Source: Actinoplanes solisilvae
GTDB lineage: Bacteria; Actinomycetota; Actinomycetes; Mycobacteriales; Micromonosporaceae
DNA: 46,120 nt
Assembly (NCBI RefSeq): GCF_003999975.1
Contig: NZ_RJAC01000041.1
Location: 1-46,120 of the forward strand
Direction of reading: 5' to 3'
The translations under genes and the position numbers were made by a program. Positions within the stretch are counted from its first letter, which is position 1, and the number at the start of each line of letters is the position of its first letter. Below the pieces are notes generated by a model. The model did no database searches. It saw nothing but the letters and a program-made list of their open reading frames with translations, and was not told the DNA's origin. Positions 1 through 9,249 of the stretch are shown in pieces.

Positions 1-528
1 GCCGCCTGTTCGGTTCTGGTGGCCAGGACGACGACGCCGCGCGACGGTCCGATCATCGTCGGCGTGAACGGATCATCGTCGTCCGAACAGGCGCTCGACT
101 TCGCCTTCGAGACCGCCGCCCGACAGCAGGAGGAGCTGGTCGTCGTCCGAGCCGTGGCTTCCGGGTCAGGCAACGGCACCGGGGGCGACCCTCTCGCCGC
201 CCTGACCGATCTGGTCGCCGCGCGTGCGGATAAATATCACCTCGATGCCCAGGTCCGAGTGCTGCCGGGCGAACCCGAAGCTGTTCTGGTCGCGGCGTCG
301 ATGTGGGCCGGTTCGGTCATCATCGGTGCCCGCGGGCAACGGCCCTATCAGGGACTGCTCGGCTCGGCCGCCCAGACGCTGCTGCACCACAGCCCGGCAC
401 CGATCATCCTGGTTCGTGGCGCGACGCCGGTGGTGGAGACCCTCTGGTCCAGGACCATCGGCCCTGCCCGGCCGTACCCCTCCGGCGTCATGCTTCTGAT
501 GATGCCCACCGAGGCGCCACCGGCGTGA
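1..528 (+). CDS. Universal stress protein, C-terminal part (5' end outside window)
   Basis: The reading frame is open from base 1. The first residues, ending in CSVLVAR, look like the last beta-strand of a first USP domain, so this is probably the second half of a two-domain USP and not a single-domain protein starting at the GTG at 19. The visible domain begins IIVGVNGS and carries an ATP-loop-like GARGQ...GLLGSA stretch near residues 103-117, followed by HHSPAPIILVR. USPs of this class bind ATP and act in the cytoplasm in dormancy and stress survival (M. tuberculosis Rv2623 and Rv2005c). A tail of about 35 residues follows the domain, unusual for the family. The next gene is another USP 75 bp downstream. 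Confidence 0.85.
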   Translation, partial: AACSVLVARTTTPRDGPIIVGVNGSSSSEQALDFAFETAARQQEELVVVRAVASGSGNGTGGDPLAALTDLVAARADKYHLDAQVRVLPGEPEAVLVAASMWAGSVIIGARGQRPYQGLLGSAAQTLLHHSPAPIILVRGATPVVETLWSRTIGPARPYPSGVMLLMMPTEAPPA

Positions 529-540
529 TCGGGGCGACCG

Positions 541-556
541 AGTGACGGTCGGCCCG
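541..556. promoter_or_regulatory. Candidate DevR box, weak (AGTGACGGTCGGCCCG)
   Basis: One half-site (GGCCC) is perfect and the other is GTGAC in place of GGGAC, with the usual 4-nt spacer. It ends 47 bp before the USP start at 604, within the distance range of better copies elsewhere in the window. Position supports it more than sequence does. Confidence 0.4.
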
Positions 557-603
557 GCCTCGGTGGACGCCCGGCAAATCCACCGTCAACCGAGGAGGCC
601 GAC

Positions 604-1524
604 ATGGCGACAGTCACCGGTGCACCAGTGGTGGTCGGAGTCGACGGCTCCCCGTCGAGCCTCGACGCCGTCGAACTGGCCGCGACCGAAGCTGGGCTTC
701 GTCATCTCCGGTTGCACATCGTCCACGCATTCGTCTGGCCGGCATCGCTCGTCGCGGCCCGCCCGGCAAGGGAGGGCGCGCCCGAACCTGCCACCGTGGT
801 ACGCACTCAGGCCGACACCATCGTCGCCGAAGCGAAGACGCACGCCGAGAAGGCCGCCGCGGGCATCGTGATCACCACCGAGGTGGCGAGCGGCCCCCCG
901 TCGTTCGTCCTGCTGGAGCGCAGCCGCCATGCCACGCTGGTCGTCGTCGGCGACCGGGGCCTCGGCCGGTTCGACGGCATCCTGGCCGGCTCCGTGGCGA
1001 CACACCTGGCGACCTACGGATCCACTCCCGTTGTCGTAGTACGGGGCAGCGAAAAGCAGGGCGGCCCCGTGGTGGTCGGTGTCGACGGTTCCGCAAGGTC
1101 GGCACGCGCCCTGGAGTTCGCGGCCGGCGAGGCGTCACTTCGCGGCGCCGAGCTGATCGCTGTGCACGTCTGGCGGACACCGGCGCTGGCCGGGCCGGGC
1201 GACGCTATGCCCCTGGTCTACGACCTCGACCTGCTCGAAGCCCAGGAAGACCGTCGCCTCTCGACGGCTCTGGACGGCCTCGGTGACCGCTACCCCGGTC
1301 TGCGGGTCCACCGTGAGCTGGGCCGCGGATCAGCCGGACCGGTTCTGACGTCCTGGTCTCGCCGAGCGCAGCTGATGGTCGTCGGCGACCGGGGCCGCGG
1401 CGGCTTCGCCGCGCTGCTCCTCGGCTCGGTGAGCCAATATCTGATCTTCCATTCCGCCTGCCCGGTGGCGGTAGTCCGGGACGCCGCACGAGCCCCCGCC
1501 ACCCTGAGTTCCTCGGCCGGGTGA
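604..1524 (+). CDS. Two-domain universal stress protein
   Basis: A 306-aa cytoplasmic protein made of two tandem USP domains (about residues 7-147 and 154-292). Each starts VVVGVDGS and each ends with a nucleotide-loop motif: GDRGLGRFDGILAGSVA and GDRGRGGFAALLLGSVS. This G-x2-G-x9-G-S pattern is the ATP-binding signature of the family. Architecture and length match the DosR-regulated USPs Rv2005c and Rv2623. The start is set by GAGGAGG five bases before the ATG. It follows the partial USP and precedes narK. A weak DevR-type box sits 47 bp upstream. The precise biochemical role of such USPs is unresolved; ATP-dependent growth control is the usual proposal. Confidence 0.93.
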   Translation: MATVTGAPVVVGVDGSPSSLDAVELAATEAGLRHLRLHIVHAFVWPASLVAARPAREGAPEPATVVRTQADTIVAEAKTHAEKAAAGIVITTEVASGPPSFVLLERSRHATLVVVGDRGLGRFDGILAGSVATHLATYGSTPVVVVRGSEKQGGPVVVGVDGSARSARALEFAAGEASLRGAELIAVHVWRTPALAGPGDAMPLVYDLDLLEAQEDRRLSTALDGLGDRYPGLRVHRELGRGSAGPVLTSWSRRAQLMVVGDRGRGGFAALLLGSVSQYLIFHSACPVAVVRDAARAPATLSSSAG

Positions 1525-1592
1525 GTTCGGTTCCAGCGGACCACCTTCAACGCCGCTCGGTCACGGGCGGCGGACAAGGTGGCCTCGGTGGC

Positions 1593-1608
1593 AGGGCTGT
1601 CGGACCCG
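1593..1608. promoter_or_regulatory. Candidate DevR box upstream of narK (AGGGCTGTCGGACCCG)
   Basis: Half-sites GGGCT and GACCC with a 4-nt spacer resemble the island's repeated palindrome. It lies in the 351-bp USP-narK gap but 267 bp before narK, much further than other copies, so a role would need a long leader. A second, poorer look-alike with a direct repeat (CCGGACT-TCCGGACT) is at 1735-1749. Confidence 0.35.
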
Positions 1609-1805
1609 TCGACGGCTGACGTTCCACCTCACCGTCGATCGCTCAGCTGACAGAACGTGGCCACCTCCGCATGCTCCGCACCGACGCCCGCCGTCTGCCG
1701 AGCGCCCCGCGGGCCCGGCCAGGTTCAAGATGTCCCGGACTTCCGGACTCGAATGGAGGGCGCAAATGCCCCATCCGTGGTGCGATGACTTGAGCACTCT
1801 GAGTG

Positions 1806-1828
1806 ATGGGCAGGGCTGAGCTGCCCAT
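1806..1828. repeat. Inverted repeat in the narK leader
   Basis: ATGGGCAG (1806-1813) and CTGCCCAT (1821-1828) form a perfect 8-bp inverted repeat around a 7-nt loop, ending 47 bp before the narK start. It could be an RNA hairpin in the leader or a regulator site. Nothing in the sequence chooses between them. Confidence 0.4.
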
Positions 1829-1875
1829 GACCTCCCGGCGGACGATCAGGCCCCGGCACGACAGATGAGGCAGTG

Positions 1876-3126
1876 ATGAGTCAGCAGCGAACACCAGCCG
1901 CACCGACTGCGGCGCCCTCCGGAGCGATGACAGGCGCGCGGAGATGGGTGATGCTCACACTGGCCACCCTCGGGTTCGCGGTGAACTTCTGGGCGTGGGC
2001 CTTGTTGAGTCCCCTCGCACCGAAGTTCAAGGACGCGTTGCAACTGAGCCCCTTCCAGCAGGCTCTGCTGGTGGCCGTGCCGGTGGTGGTCGGATCGCTC
2101 GGCCGGATCCCGGTCGGGGCGCTGACCGACCGGTTCGGCGGACGATTGATGTTCCCGATCGTCTCGCTGTCGACGATCGTGCCGGTGCTGTACCTGGGGC
2201 TGGCCGGACACACGTCCCTGGCGGGATTGCTGGTCGGTGGGTTCTTCCTCGGTATCGGAGGCACCACGTTCGCCATCGGCGTCCCGTTCGTCTCGGCGTG
2301 GTTCCCACCCGCCAAGCGCGGTCTGGCCATCGGTGTGTTCGGCATGGGCATGGGTGGCACCGCCATCAGTGCGCTGACCACGGTCAAGTTGGTCGCGGCC
2401 CACGGGACGCCGACACCGTTCATCGTCACCACGATCGCCCTCGCCGCCTATGCGGCGCTGGCGGCGCTGCTGCTGCGCGACGCCCCGGGGAGGGTGGCGC
2501 CGACCGAGGCCCTGTCACGCCGGCTGGCCGCGACGATGCGGTTGCGGATCACCTGGCACGCGTCGGCGTTGTACGCGGTCGTCTTCGGCGGTTACGTGGC
2601 CTTCTCCGTCTACCTGCCGGCCTATCTGAAGACCGCGTACGCGCTGACCCAGGCGGACGCGGCGAACCGGATGGCCGGTTTCGTGCTTCTCGCCGTGATC
2701 ATGCGGCCGGTCGGTGGGTGGCTCTCAGACCGATACGAGCCGTCTCGGGTATTGTCCGGTGCCTTGCTGGTGGTGGGCCTCGGCGCGGCCGTGCAGGCGT
2801 TCACGCCGGCTTTGACCCCCCTCGGCACGGTGGCGTTCCTGGCGATGGCGGCGGCACTGGGCGCCGGCAGCGGCGCGACCTTCGCCCTGGTGGCTCTGCT
2901 GGCGCCGGCGAACAAGGTCGGTTCGGTGACCGGTGTGGTCGGCGCCGCGGGCGGGCTCGGCGGGTTCGTGCCGCCGTTGCTGATGGGCGTGCTGTACGGC
3001 CAGTTCGGGTCGTACGCGGTCGGTTTGGCTCTGCTCGCGGCGGTCGCGGCCGGCGCGCTGGTACTGGCGAGCACCGCCGTCCGTAAGTCGTCCCAGTTCG
3101 CCACCGGCACGCTCCGCGGGGCGTGA
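1876..3126 (+). CDS. narK: NarK-type nitrate/nitrite transporter (MFS)
   Basis: A 416-aa major facilitator protein with about 12 hydrophobic segments. It carries the nitrate-porter signature in the fifth helix region (GIGGTTFAIGVPFVSAWFPP) and its repeat in the C-terminal half (GAGSGATFALVALLAP). The loop motif GRIPVGALTDRFGGR is typical of MFS. It should exchange nitrate and nitrite across the membrane for the reductase encoded next door; NarK2 (Rv1737c) is the DosR-regulated mycobacterial relative. ATG at 1876 is preferred because GAGG lies about six bases upstream; the overlapping GTG at 1873 is the alternative. narG starts 110 bp downstream on the same strand. Confidence 0.92.
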   Translation: MSQQRTPAAPTAAPSGAMTGARRWVMLTLATLGFAVNFWAWALLSPLAPKFKDALQLSPFQQALLVAVPVVVGSLGRIPVGALTDRFGGRLMFPIVSLSTIVPVLYLGLAGHTSLAGLLVGGFFLGIGGTTFAIGVPFVSAWFPPAKRGLAIGVFGMGMGGTAISALTTVKLVAAHGTPTPFIVTTIALAAYAALAALLLRDAPGRVAPTEALSRRLAATMRLRITWHASALYAVVFGGYVAFSVYLPAYLKTAYALTQADAANRMAGFVLLAVIMRPVGGWLSDRYEPSRVLSGALLVVGLGAAVQAFTPALTPLGTVAFLAMAAALGAGSGATFALVALLAPANKVGSVTGVVGAAGGLGGFVPPLLMGVLYGQFGSYAVGLALLAAVAAGALVLASTAVRKSSQFATGTLRGA

Positions 3127-3236
3127 TGCCCGAACAGGAGATTGCGGTTGCCGTTCGTCGACAAAGTGCGCACACGGAAACCGGCTTCGCACCATGATCG
3201 TGTAGGCAAGGAAGTTTCAACTCGGGAATGAGTGCC

Positions 3237-6200
3237 ATGTCGAAGACAGCCGAACGGGCGGGACGGGCGTTGCTGTCCGTCGGGGGTTTGGTGCGGCGCG
3301 CGGAGGTGTCTGACGACGGCCGCACCCTGCACCAGATCGGCGGCCGGGAGGCGGACAGCTTCTACCGGGATCGATGGTCGTACGACAAGGTGGTGCGGTC
3401 CACCCACGGTGTGAACTGCACCGGGTCGTGCTCGTGGAAGGTGTACGTCAAGGACGGCATCATCACCTGGGAGCAGCAGCAGACGGACTACCCCAGCGTC
3501 GGCGCGGACCGCCCCGAGTACGAGCCTCGCGGGTGCCCGCGTGGTGCGGCGTTCTCCTGGTACACATATTCACCGACCCGGGTTCGATATCCGTATGCCC
3601 GCGGGGTACTGATCGAGATGTTCCGGGAGGCGAAGGCCCGCCTCGGCGGTGACCCGGTCGCCGCCTGGGCCGACATCCAGAACGACCCGGCCCGGCGGCG
3701 CACGTACCAGAAGGCGCGCGGCAAAGGCGGCCTGATCCGGGTCGACTGGGACGAGGCGCTGGAAATCGTCGCCGCGGCGCACGTGCACACCATCGGTGAG
3801 TACGGCCCGGACCGGGTGGCCGGGTTCTCACCGATCCCGGCGATGTCGATGGTGTCGCATGCGGTCGGCGCCCGGTTCCTGTCGCTGATCGGCGGGACGA
3901 TGCTGTCGTTCTACGACTGGTACGCGGACCTGCCGGTGGCCTCGCCGCAGATGTTCGGCGACCAGACCGACGTGCCCGAGTCCGGTGACTGGTGGGACGC
4001 CTCCTACCTGATGATGTGGGGTTCCAACGTCCCGGTCACCCGGACCCCGGACGCGCACTGGATGGCCGAGGCGCGATACCGCGGGCAGAAGGTCGTCGTG
4101 GTGTCGCCGGATTACGCCGACAGCGTCAAGTTCGCCGACGAGTGGCTACCCGCGCAGCCGGGCACCGACGGCGCCCTCGCGATGGCGATGGGCCACGTCA
4201 TTCTCAAGGAGTTCTTCGTCGACAAGACCACCGCACCCTTCGTCGACTATGTCGGGCGGTACACCGACCTGCCGTACCTGGTCGGACTGGAACCGATCGA
4301 CGGCGGCGGCTACCGGCCGGGCAAGTTCGTCACCGCCGCCGATCTCGGCGAGACGGATGCCGAGGCTGCCTTCCGGCCGGTGCTGTGGGACACCGTCACC
4401 GATGCGGTCGCGGTACCCAACGGGTCGCTCGGGCACCGGTTCAACGGAGCCGGGGTCGGCCAGTGGAACTTGGATCTGGGCGCGATCGTCCCCCGGCTGA
4501 GCTGCGCCGGCGGCGAGGGCGCGGAGGTCTTGTTGCCGCGCTTCGACAACGACACCCCCGAGCTGATGAGCCGCGGCGTTGCGACTGCCCGGGTCGGCGA
4601 CCGACTCGTCACGACGGTCCTCGACCTGATGCTCGCCCAGTACGGCGTGTCCCGGCCCGGTCTGCCGGGCGACTGGCCCGCGGGTTACGACGACGCGACC
4701 AAGCCGTACACCCCGGCCTGGCAGGAGCCGATCACCGGCGTGCCGGCGGCGGCAGTGGCCCGGATCGCCCACGAGTTCGCCGACAACGCCGAACGCTCCG
4801 GCGGCCGCTCCATGATCCTCATGGGCGCCGGCACGAACCACTGGTTCCACTCCGACACCACCTACCGGGCGATGCTCGTGCTCACCACCATCACCGGCTG
4901 CCAGGGCAAGAACGGCGGCGGTTGGGCACACTACGTCGGGCAGGAGAAATGCCGGCCGGTGACCGGCTGGTCGCACCTGGCCTTCGGGCTGGACTGGGTC
5001 CGCCCGCCACGGCAGATGATCGGGACGGCGTTCTGGTATCTGCACACCGATCAGTGGCGCTACGACCAGTACACCGCCGACGTGCTCACCTCGCCGCTGG
5101 CCAAGGGCGATTTCGCCGGCCGGCACACCGCCGACCTGCTCGCCAAGTCGGCCCGGCTGGGCTGGATGCCGACCATGCCGACGTTCGACCGCAACCCCCT
5201 CGACCTCGCCGACGACGCCGTCGCCGCCGACCCGGAGAACCCGGCCGCCCACGTGGCAAAGGAACTGGTCGACGGACGCCTGAAGTTCGCCGGCACCGAC
5301 CCGGACGCGCCGCAGAACTGGCCCCGGGTGTTGACGGTATGGCGGGCGAACCTCCTCGGCTCCTCCGCCAAGGGCAATGAATACTTCCTGCGTCACCTCC
5401 TCGGCACCGACGCCTCGCTGCGCGCCGAGGAGGCGCCACCGGAGAAGCGACCCCGGGATGTGGTCTGGCGGGAGGAGGCCCCGGAGGGCAAGCTCGACCT
5501 GCTGCTGTCGATGGATTTCCGAATGACGTCCACGACACTGTTCTCCGATGTGGTGCTACCGGCAGCGACGTGGTACGAGAAGCATGATCTGAACACCACC
5601 GACATGCACCCGTTCGTGCACGCCTTCACCCCGGCGATCAACCCGCCGTGGCAGACCCGCACCGACTTCGACGCGTTCCATCGGATCGCCGCCAAGTTCT
5701 CCGAGCTGGCCGGCCCGCGCCTGGGTGTCCGCAAGGATCTGGTGGCCGCGCCGCTGCTGCACGACACACCTGATGCCATGTCAACCCCCGGCGGCGTGGT
5801 GCGTGACTGGCAGACGGGCGAGGTCACGGCGGTGCCGGGACGGACGATGCCGAAGTTCGTCGTGGTGGAACGCGACTACGGTGCGATCTCCGCGAAGATG
5901 GGCGCGCTCGGGCCGCTGCTGGACCGGCTCGGCACCACCACCAAGGCCGTCACGGTCGACGTCAACCCGGAGATCGACTTCCTCAGCAAGATCAACGGCA
6001 CCGTACGCGGTGGTGTCGCCGACGGCCGGCCCCGCCTTGACACCGACATCCGCTGCTGCGAGGCGATCCTGGCACTGTCCGGCACCACCAACGGGCGGGT
6101 GGCCACCGAGGGATTCCGGTTCCTCGAGCGGCGCACCGGGCAGCGCCTGGCCGATCTGGCGGCGGAGAACGAGGGTAAGCAGATCCGCTTCGCCGACGCC

Positions 6201-6905
6201 CAGGCCCGGCCGGTGCCGGTCATCACCAGCCCGGAATGGTCGGGCAGCGAACACGGCGGCCGCCGCTATTCGCCGTTCACCATCAACGTGGAACGCCTCA
6301 AGCCGTGGCACACCTTGACTGGCCGGCAGCACTTCTACCTGGATCACGATTGGATGCAGGAGCTCGGCGAGGAATTGCCGGCGTTCCGGCCGCCGCTGGA
6401 CATGCACAAGCTCTTCGGCGAACCGCGGCTCGGCCCCAAGGGCGAACTCGAGCTGACGGTGCGGTACCTCACGCCGCACTCGAAGTGGTCGATCCATTCC
6501 GAGTACCAGGACAACCTGATCATGCTGACCTTGTCCCGCGGCGGTCCGACGATGTGGATGAGCGAGGCCGACGCGGCGAAGATCGGCGTGACCGACAACG
6601 AGTGGATCGAGGCCGTCAACCGCAACGGCGTGGTCGTGTGCCGGGCGGTGGTGAGCCACAAGATGCCCGAGGGCACCGTCTACCTGTACCACGCCGCGGA
6701 ACGGGTGATCGACGTGCCGAAGGCGGAGACGAACGGCCGCCGTGGCGGCATCCACAACTCGTTGACCCGGCTGCTCATCAAGCCCAGCCACCTCATCGGC
6801 GGGTACGCCCAGCTGTCGTTCGCGTTCAACTATCTCGGCCCCACCGGCAACCAGCGCGACGAGGTCACGGTCATCCGTCGCCGGTCCCAGGAAGTGGAGT
6901 ACTGA
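3237..6905 (+). CDS. narG: Respiratory nitrate reductase alpha subunit
   Basis: A catalytic subunit of 1222 aa that reduces nitrate to nitrite at a molybdenum bis-MGD cofactor on the cytoplasmic face of the membrane. The FS0 cluster ligands have the His-Cys3 pattern of NarG: His57, Cys61, Cys65 and Cys100, with spacing as in E. coli. Asp231 in YDWYADLPVASPQ matches the Mo-ligand aspartate. There is no twin-arginine signal, as expected for the cytoplasm-facing type. ATG 3237 has GGGA nine bases upstream; ATG 3228 in the same frame abuts that sequence and is the alternative. narG overlaps narH by one base (TGATG). No clear DevR box was found in the 110-bp leader, so the control of the operon is uncertain. 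Confidence 0.97.
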   Translation: MSKTAERAGRALLSVGGLVRRAEVSDDGRTLHQIGGREADSFYRDRWSYDKVVRSTHGVNCTGSCSWKVYVKDGIITWEQQQTDYPSVGADRPEYEPRGCPRGAAFSWYTYSPTRVRYPYARGVLIEMFREAKARLGGDPVAAWADIQNDPARRRTYQKARGKGGLIRVDWDEALEIVAAAHVHTIGEYGPDRVAGFSPIPAMSMVSHAVGARFLSLIGGTMLSFYDWYADLPVASPQMFGDQTDVPESGDWWDASYLMMWGSNVPVTRTPDAHWMAEARYRGQKVVVVSPDYADSVKFADEWLPAQPGTDGALAMAMGHVILKEFFVDKTTAPFVDYVGRYTDLPYLVGLEPIDGGGYRPGKFVTAADLGETDAEAAFRPVLWDTVTDAVAVPNGSLGHRFNGAGVGQWNLDLGAIVPRLSCAGGEGAEVLLPRFDNDTPELMSRGVATARVGDRLVTTVLDLMLAQYGVSRPGLPGDWPAGYDDATKPYTPAWQEPITGVPAAAVARIAHEFADNAERSGGRSMILMGAGTNHWFHSDTTYRAMLVLTTITGCQGKNGGGWAHYVGQEKCRPVTGWSHLAFGLDWVRPPRQMIGTAFWYLHTDQWRYDQYTADVLTSPLAKGDFAGRHTADLLAKSARLGWMPTMPTFDRNPLDLADDAVAADPENPAAHVAKELVDGRLKFAGTDPDAPQNWPRVLTVWRANLLGSSAKGNEYFLRHLLGTDASLRAEEAPPEKRPRDVVWREEAPEGKLDLLLSMDFRMTSTTLFSDVVLPAATWYEKHDLNTTDMHPFVHAFTPAINPPWQTRTDFDAFHRIAAKFSELAGPRLGVRKDLVAAPLLHDTPDAMSTPGGVVRDWQTGEVTAVPGRTMPKFVVVERDYGAISAKMGALGPLLDRLGTTTKAVTVDVNPEIDFLSKINGTVRGGVADGRPRLDTDIRCCEAILALSGTTNGRVATEGFRFLERRTGQRLADLAAENEGKQIRFADAQARPVPVITSPEWSGSEHGGRRYSPFTINVERLKPWHTLTGRQHFYLDHDWMQELGEELPAFRPPLDMHKLFGEPRLGPKGELELTVRYLTPHSKWSIHSEYQDNLIMLTLSRGGPTMWMSEADAAKIGVTDNEWIEAVNRNGVVVCRAVVSHKMPEGTVYLYHAAERVIDVPKAETNGRRGGIHNSLTRLLIKPSHLIGGYAQLSFAFNYLGPTGNQRDEVTVIRRRSQEVEY

Positions 6906-8587
6906 TGCGCGTCATGGCGCAGATGTCGATGGTCATGAACCTCGACAAGTGCATCGGGTGCCACACCTGCTCGGTCACGTGCAAACAGGCCTGGACCAAC
7001 CGGTCCGGGGTCGAGTACGCGTGGTTCAACAACGTCGAGTCCCGGCCCGGTCAGGGCTACCCCCGTACGTATCAGGATCAGGAGAAGTGGCAGGGCGGCT
7101 GGGTCCGCACCCGGACCGGCCGGCTCAAGCCGCGCTCCGGCGGCCGGCTCAAGAAGCTGATGACGATCTTCGCCAACCCGAAGATGCCGGCGATGGCCGA
7201 CTACTACGAGCCCTGGACGTACGACTACGAGCACCTGATCAACGCCCCGGCCGGGGACGACACCCCGGTCGCCCGGCCGAAGTCGTTGCTGACCGGTAAG
7301 GACACCAAGGTGACCTGGTCGGCGAACTGGGACGACTCGCTCGCCGGCGGCAACGAGATCGCCGCCGGCGACCCGGTCCTGCGAAAACTGTCGGATCAGG
7401 TACGTCAGGAGTACGAGAAGGCGTTCCTGTTCTTCCTGCCCCGCATCTGCGAGCACTGCCTCAATCCGTCCTGCGTCGCCTCCTGTCCCTCGGGAGCGAT
7501 CTACAAACGCGAGGAGGACGGCATCGTCCTGGTCGACCAGGACCGGTGCAAAGGCTGGCGGATGTGCGTGACCGGCTGCCCGTACAAGAAGATCTACTTC
7601 AACCACCGCACCGGTAAGGCCGAGAAGTGCACGTTCTGTTTCCCGCGGATCGAGATCGGCCAACCGACGATCTGTTCCGAGACGTGCGTCGGCCGGTTGC
7701 GTTACCTCGGCCTGATGCTCTACGACGCCGACAGGGTCGGCAAGGCCGCCGCGGTCAAGGACGAACGTGCGCTGTTCGACGCGCAGAAGTCGACGTTCCT
7801 CGACCCTCATGACCCGGCCGTCATCGCGGCGGCCCGCGAGGCGGGCATCGCCGACGACTGGATCACCGCGGCGCAGCGATCCCCGATCTGGGACCTCATC
7901 ATGAGATTCGAGGTAGCGCTGCCGCTGCACCCGGAGTACCGCACCATGCCGATGGTCTGGTACATACCGCCGCTGTCACCGGTCGTCGATGTCCTCCGGG
8001 ACACCGGGCACGACGGCGAGGAACTAGGCAACCTGTTCGGCGCCGTCGATGCGCTGCGTATCCCGGTCGACTACCTCGCCGGGCTGTTCACCGCCGGCGA
8101 CCCCGAACCGGTGACTGCCGTGCTGCAGCGGCTCGCCGCGATGCGGGTCCATCAACGCCGGATCAACCTGGGCGAGGACCGTGACGAGTCGATCGCCGCC
8201 GCCGTCGGCATGACCGGTCAGCAGATGGACGACATGTACCGGCTGCTGGCCATCGCGAAGTACGAGGAGCGCTACGTCATCCCGGCCGCACACGCCGAAG
8301 ACGCCCACCGGCTCGAGGCACAGGGCAGCGAATGCAGCCTCAACTTCGAGGGGGGCCCCGGCATGGGCGGATCGGGACCCTTCGGCGAAGCGTCCGGGAC
8401 CCCGGCACCGGTCTCCGTGGAGAACTTCCACATTCAGCGGGACCGGCAGACCGCCGACACGTCCGCGGCTCCCGTGGACAAGGAGAGCCGAGTCAACCTC
8501 CTCAGTTGGGACGGCAGAGGCCGGCCGGACGGATTGTTCCCACCGCGCGACGACTCGGCGTCCGCTGACGACCGGGACCGGCCATGA
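6905..8587 (+). CDS. narH: Respiratory nitrate reductase beta subunit (Fe-S)
   Basis: A 560-aa electron-transfer subunit linking NarI haems to NarG. All four cysteine groups are intact: C16/19/22/26, C182/185/190/194, C215/221/225 and C242/245/257/261. Trp218 replaces a cysteine in the third group (CKGWRMC), the known signature of the [3Fe-4S] centre of NarH. It overlaps narG by one base and narJ by four (ATGA), which indicates translational coupling within narGHJI. The C-terminal 60 residues are less conserved and charged. Confidence 0.97.
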   Translation: MRVMAQMSMVMNLDKCIGCHTCSVTCKQAWTNRSGVEYAWFNNVESRPGQGYPRTYQDQEKWQGGWVRTRTGRLKPRSGGRLKKLMTIFANPKMPAMADYYEPWTYDYEHLINAPAGDDTPVARPKSLLTGKDTKVTWSANWDDSLAGGNEIAAGDPVLRKLSDQVRQEYEKAFLFFLPRICEHCLNPSCVASCPSGAIYKREEDGIVLVDQDRCKGWRMCVTGCPYKKIYFNHRTGKAEKCTFCFPRIEIGQPTICSETCVGRLRYLGLMLYDADRVGKAAAVKDERALFDAQKSTFLDPHDPAVIAAAREAGIADDWITAAQRSPIWDLIMRFEVALPLHPEYRTMPMVWYIPPLSPVVDVLRDTGHDGEELGNLFGAVDALRIPVDYLAGLFTAGDPEPVTAVLQRLAAMRVHQRRINLGEDRDESIAAAVGMTGQQMDDMYRLLAIAKYEERYVIPAAHAEDAHRLEAQGSECSLNFEGGPGMGGSGPFGEASGTPAPVSVENFHIQRDRQTADTSAAPVDKESRVNLLSWDGRGRPDGLFPPRDDSASADDRDRP

Positions 8588-9249
8588 CGACGATCACGGA
8601 CTGGCTCCACCACCGGCATCGCCCCCCGACCGCGACGCCGAGCTGGCGGGCGGTCGCTGCCCGAGCCGCATCGCTGCTGCTGCGGTACCCCGACGACGAG
8701 TCCCGCACGGTCCTGCCGACCGTGGTCGCCGCGCTCGACGAGTTGCCGGCGACGGTGGCGCAGCACCTACGGCAGGTGGCGGACATGCGTGCCAGCACCG
8801 ATCCGGCCCCGCTGGCCACGGAGTACGTCCAGCTGTTCGACTTCCGCCGACGCTGTTGCCTGCACCTGACCTACTACACCTGCGGCGACACCCGCAAACG
8901 AGGCGAGGCCCTGGTGATCTTCGCGGGCGCGTACAAGGCGGCGGGTCTGGAGATCTTGGGCGGTGAGTTGCCCGACTTCCTGCCCGCCGTGCTCGACCTG
9001 GCCGCGATCGACGACGGCGGCTGGCGGATGCTGCGCGAGAACCGTGTCGGACTCGACCTGCTCACGACCGCCTTGGAAACCGAGAAATCGGTCTATCGGC
9101 ATGCCATCGAGGCGGTCCGGGCGATGCTGCCGCCGCCGCAACCCGGCGACATCGCCGCCGCCATCCGCCTGGCGCAGTCCGGCCCGCCCGTGGAGCAGGT
9201 CGGTCTTGAATCGTTCGGGCACGTCGACTCGACCGGAGGCCGTCGGTGA
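8584..9249 (+). CDS. narJ: Nitrate reductase assembly chaperone
   Basis: A 221-aa protein of the NarJ/TorD family, a dedicated chaperone needed to insert the Mo cofactor into NarG and attach NarGH to NarI; it is not part of the final enzyme. The family core is visible as EYVQLFDFRRRCCLHLTYYT followed by GDTRKRGEALV, about residues 80-111. It starts within the narH stop (ATGA) and its own stop overlaps the GTG of narI (GTGA), so synthesis is coupled to both neighbours. Confidence 0.95.
   Translation: MTTITDWLHHRHRPPTATPSWRAVAARAASLLLRYPDDESRTVLPTVVAALDELPATVAQHLRQVADMRASTDPAPLATEYVQLFDFRRRCCLHLTYYTCGDTRKRGEALVIFAGAYKAAGLEILGGELPDFLPAVLDLAAIDDGGWRMLRENRVGLDLLTTALETEKSVYRHAIEAVRAMLPPPQPGDIAAAIRLAQSGPPVEQVGLESFGHVDSTGGRR

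Noticed and set aside
1788..1806. FNR-type site (TTGAG-CACT-CTGAG) upstream of narK
   Set aside because: Only the left half resembles TTGAT; the right half does not match ATCAA.
1838..1853. DevR-like sequence GCGGACGATCAGGCCC close to narK
   Set aside because: Needs an extra base in the spacer to align and lies only 22 bp from the start.
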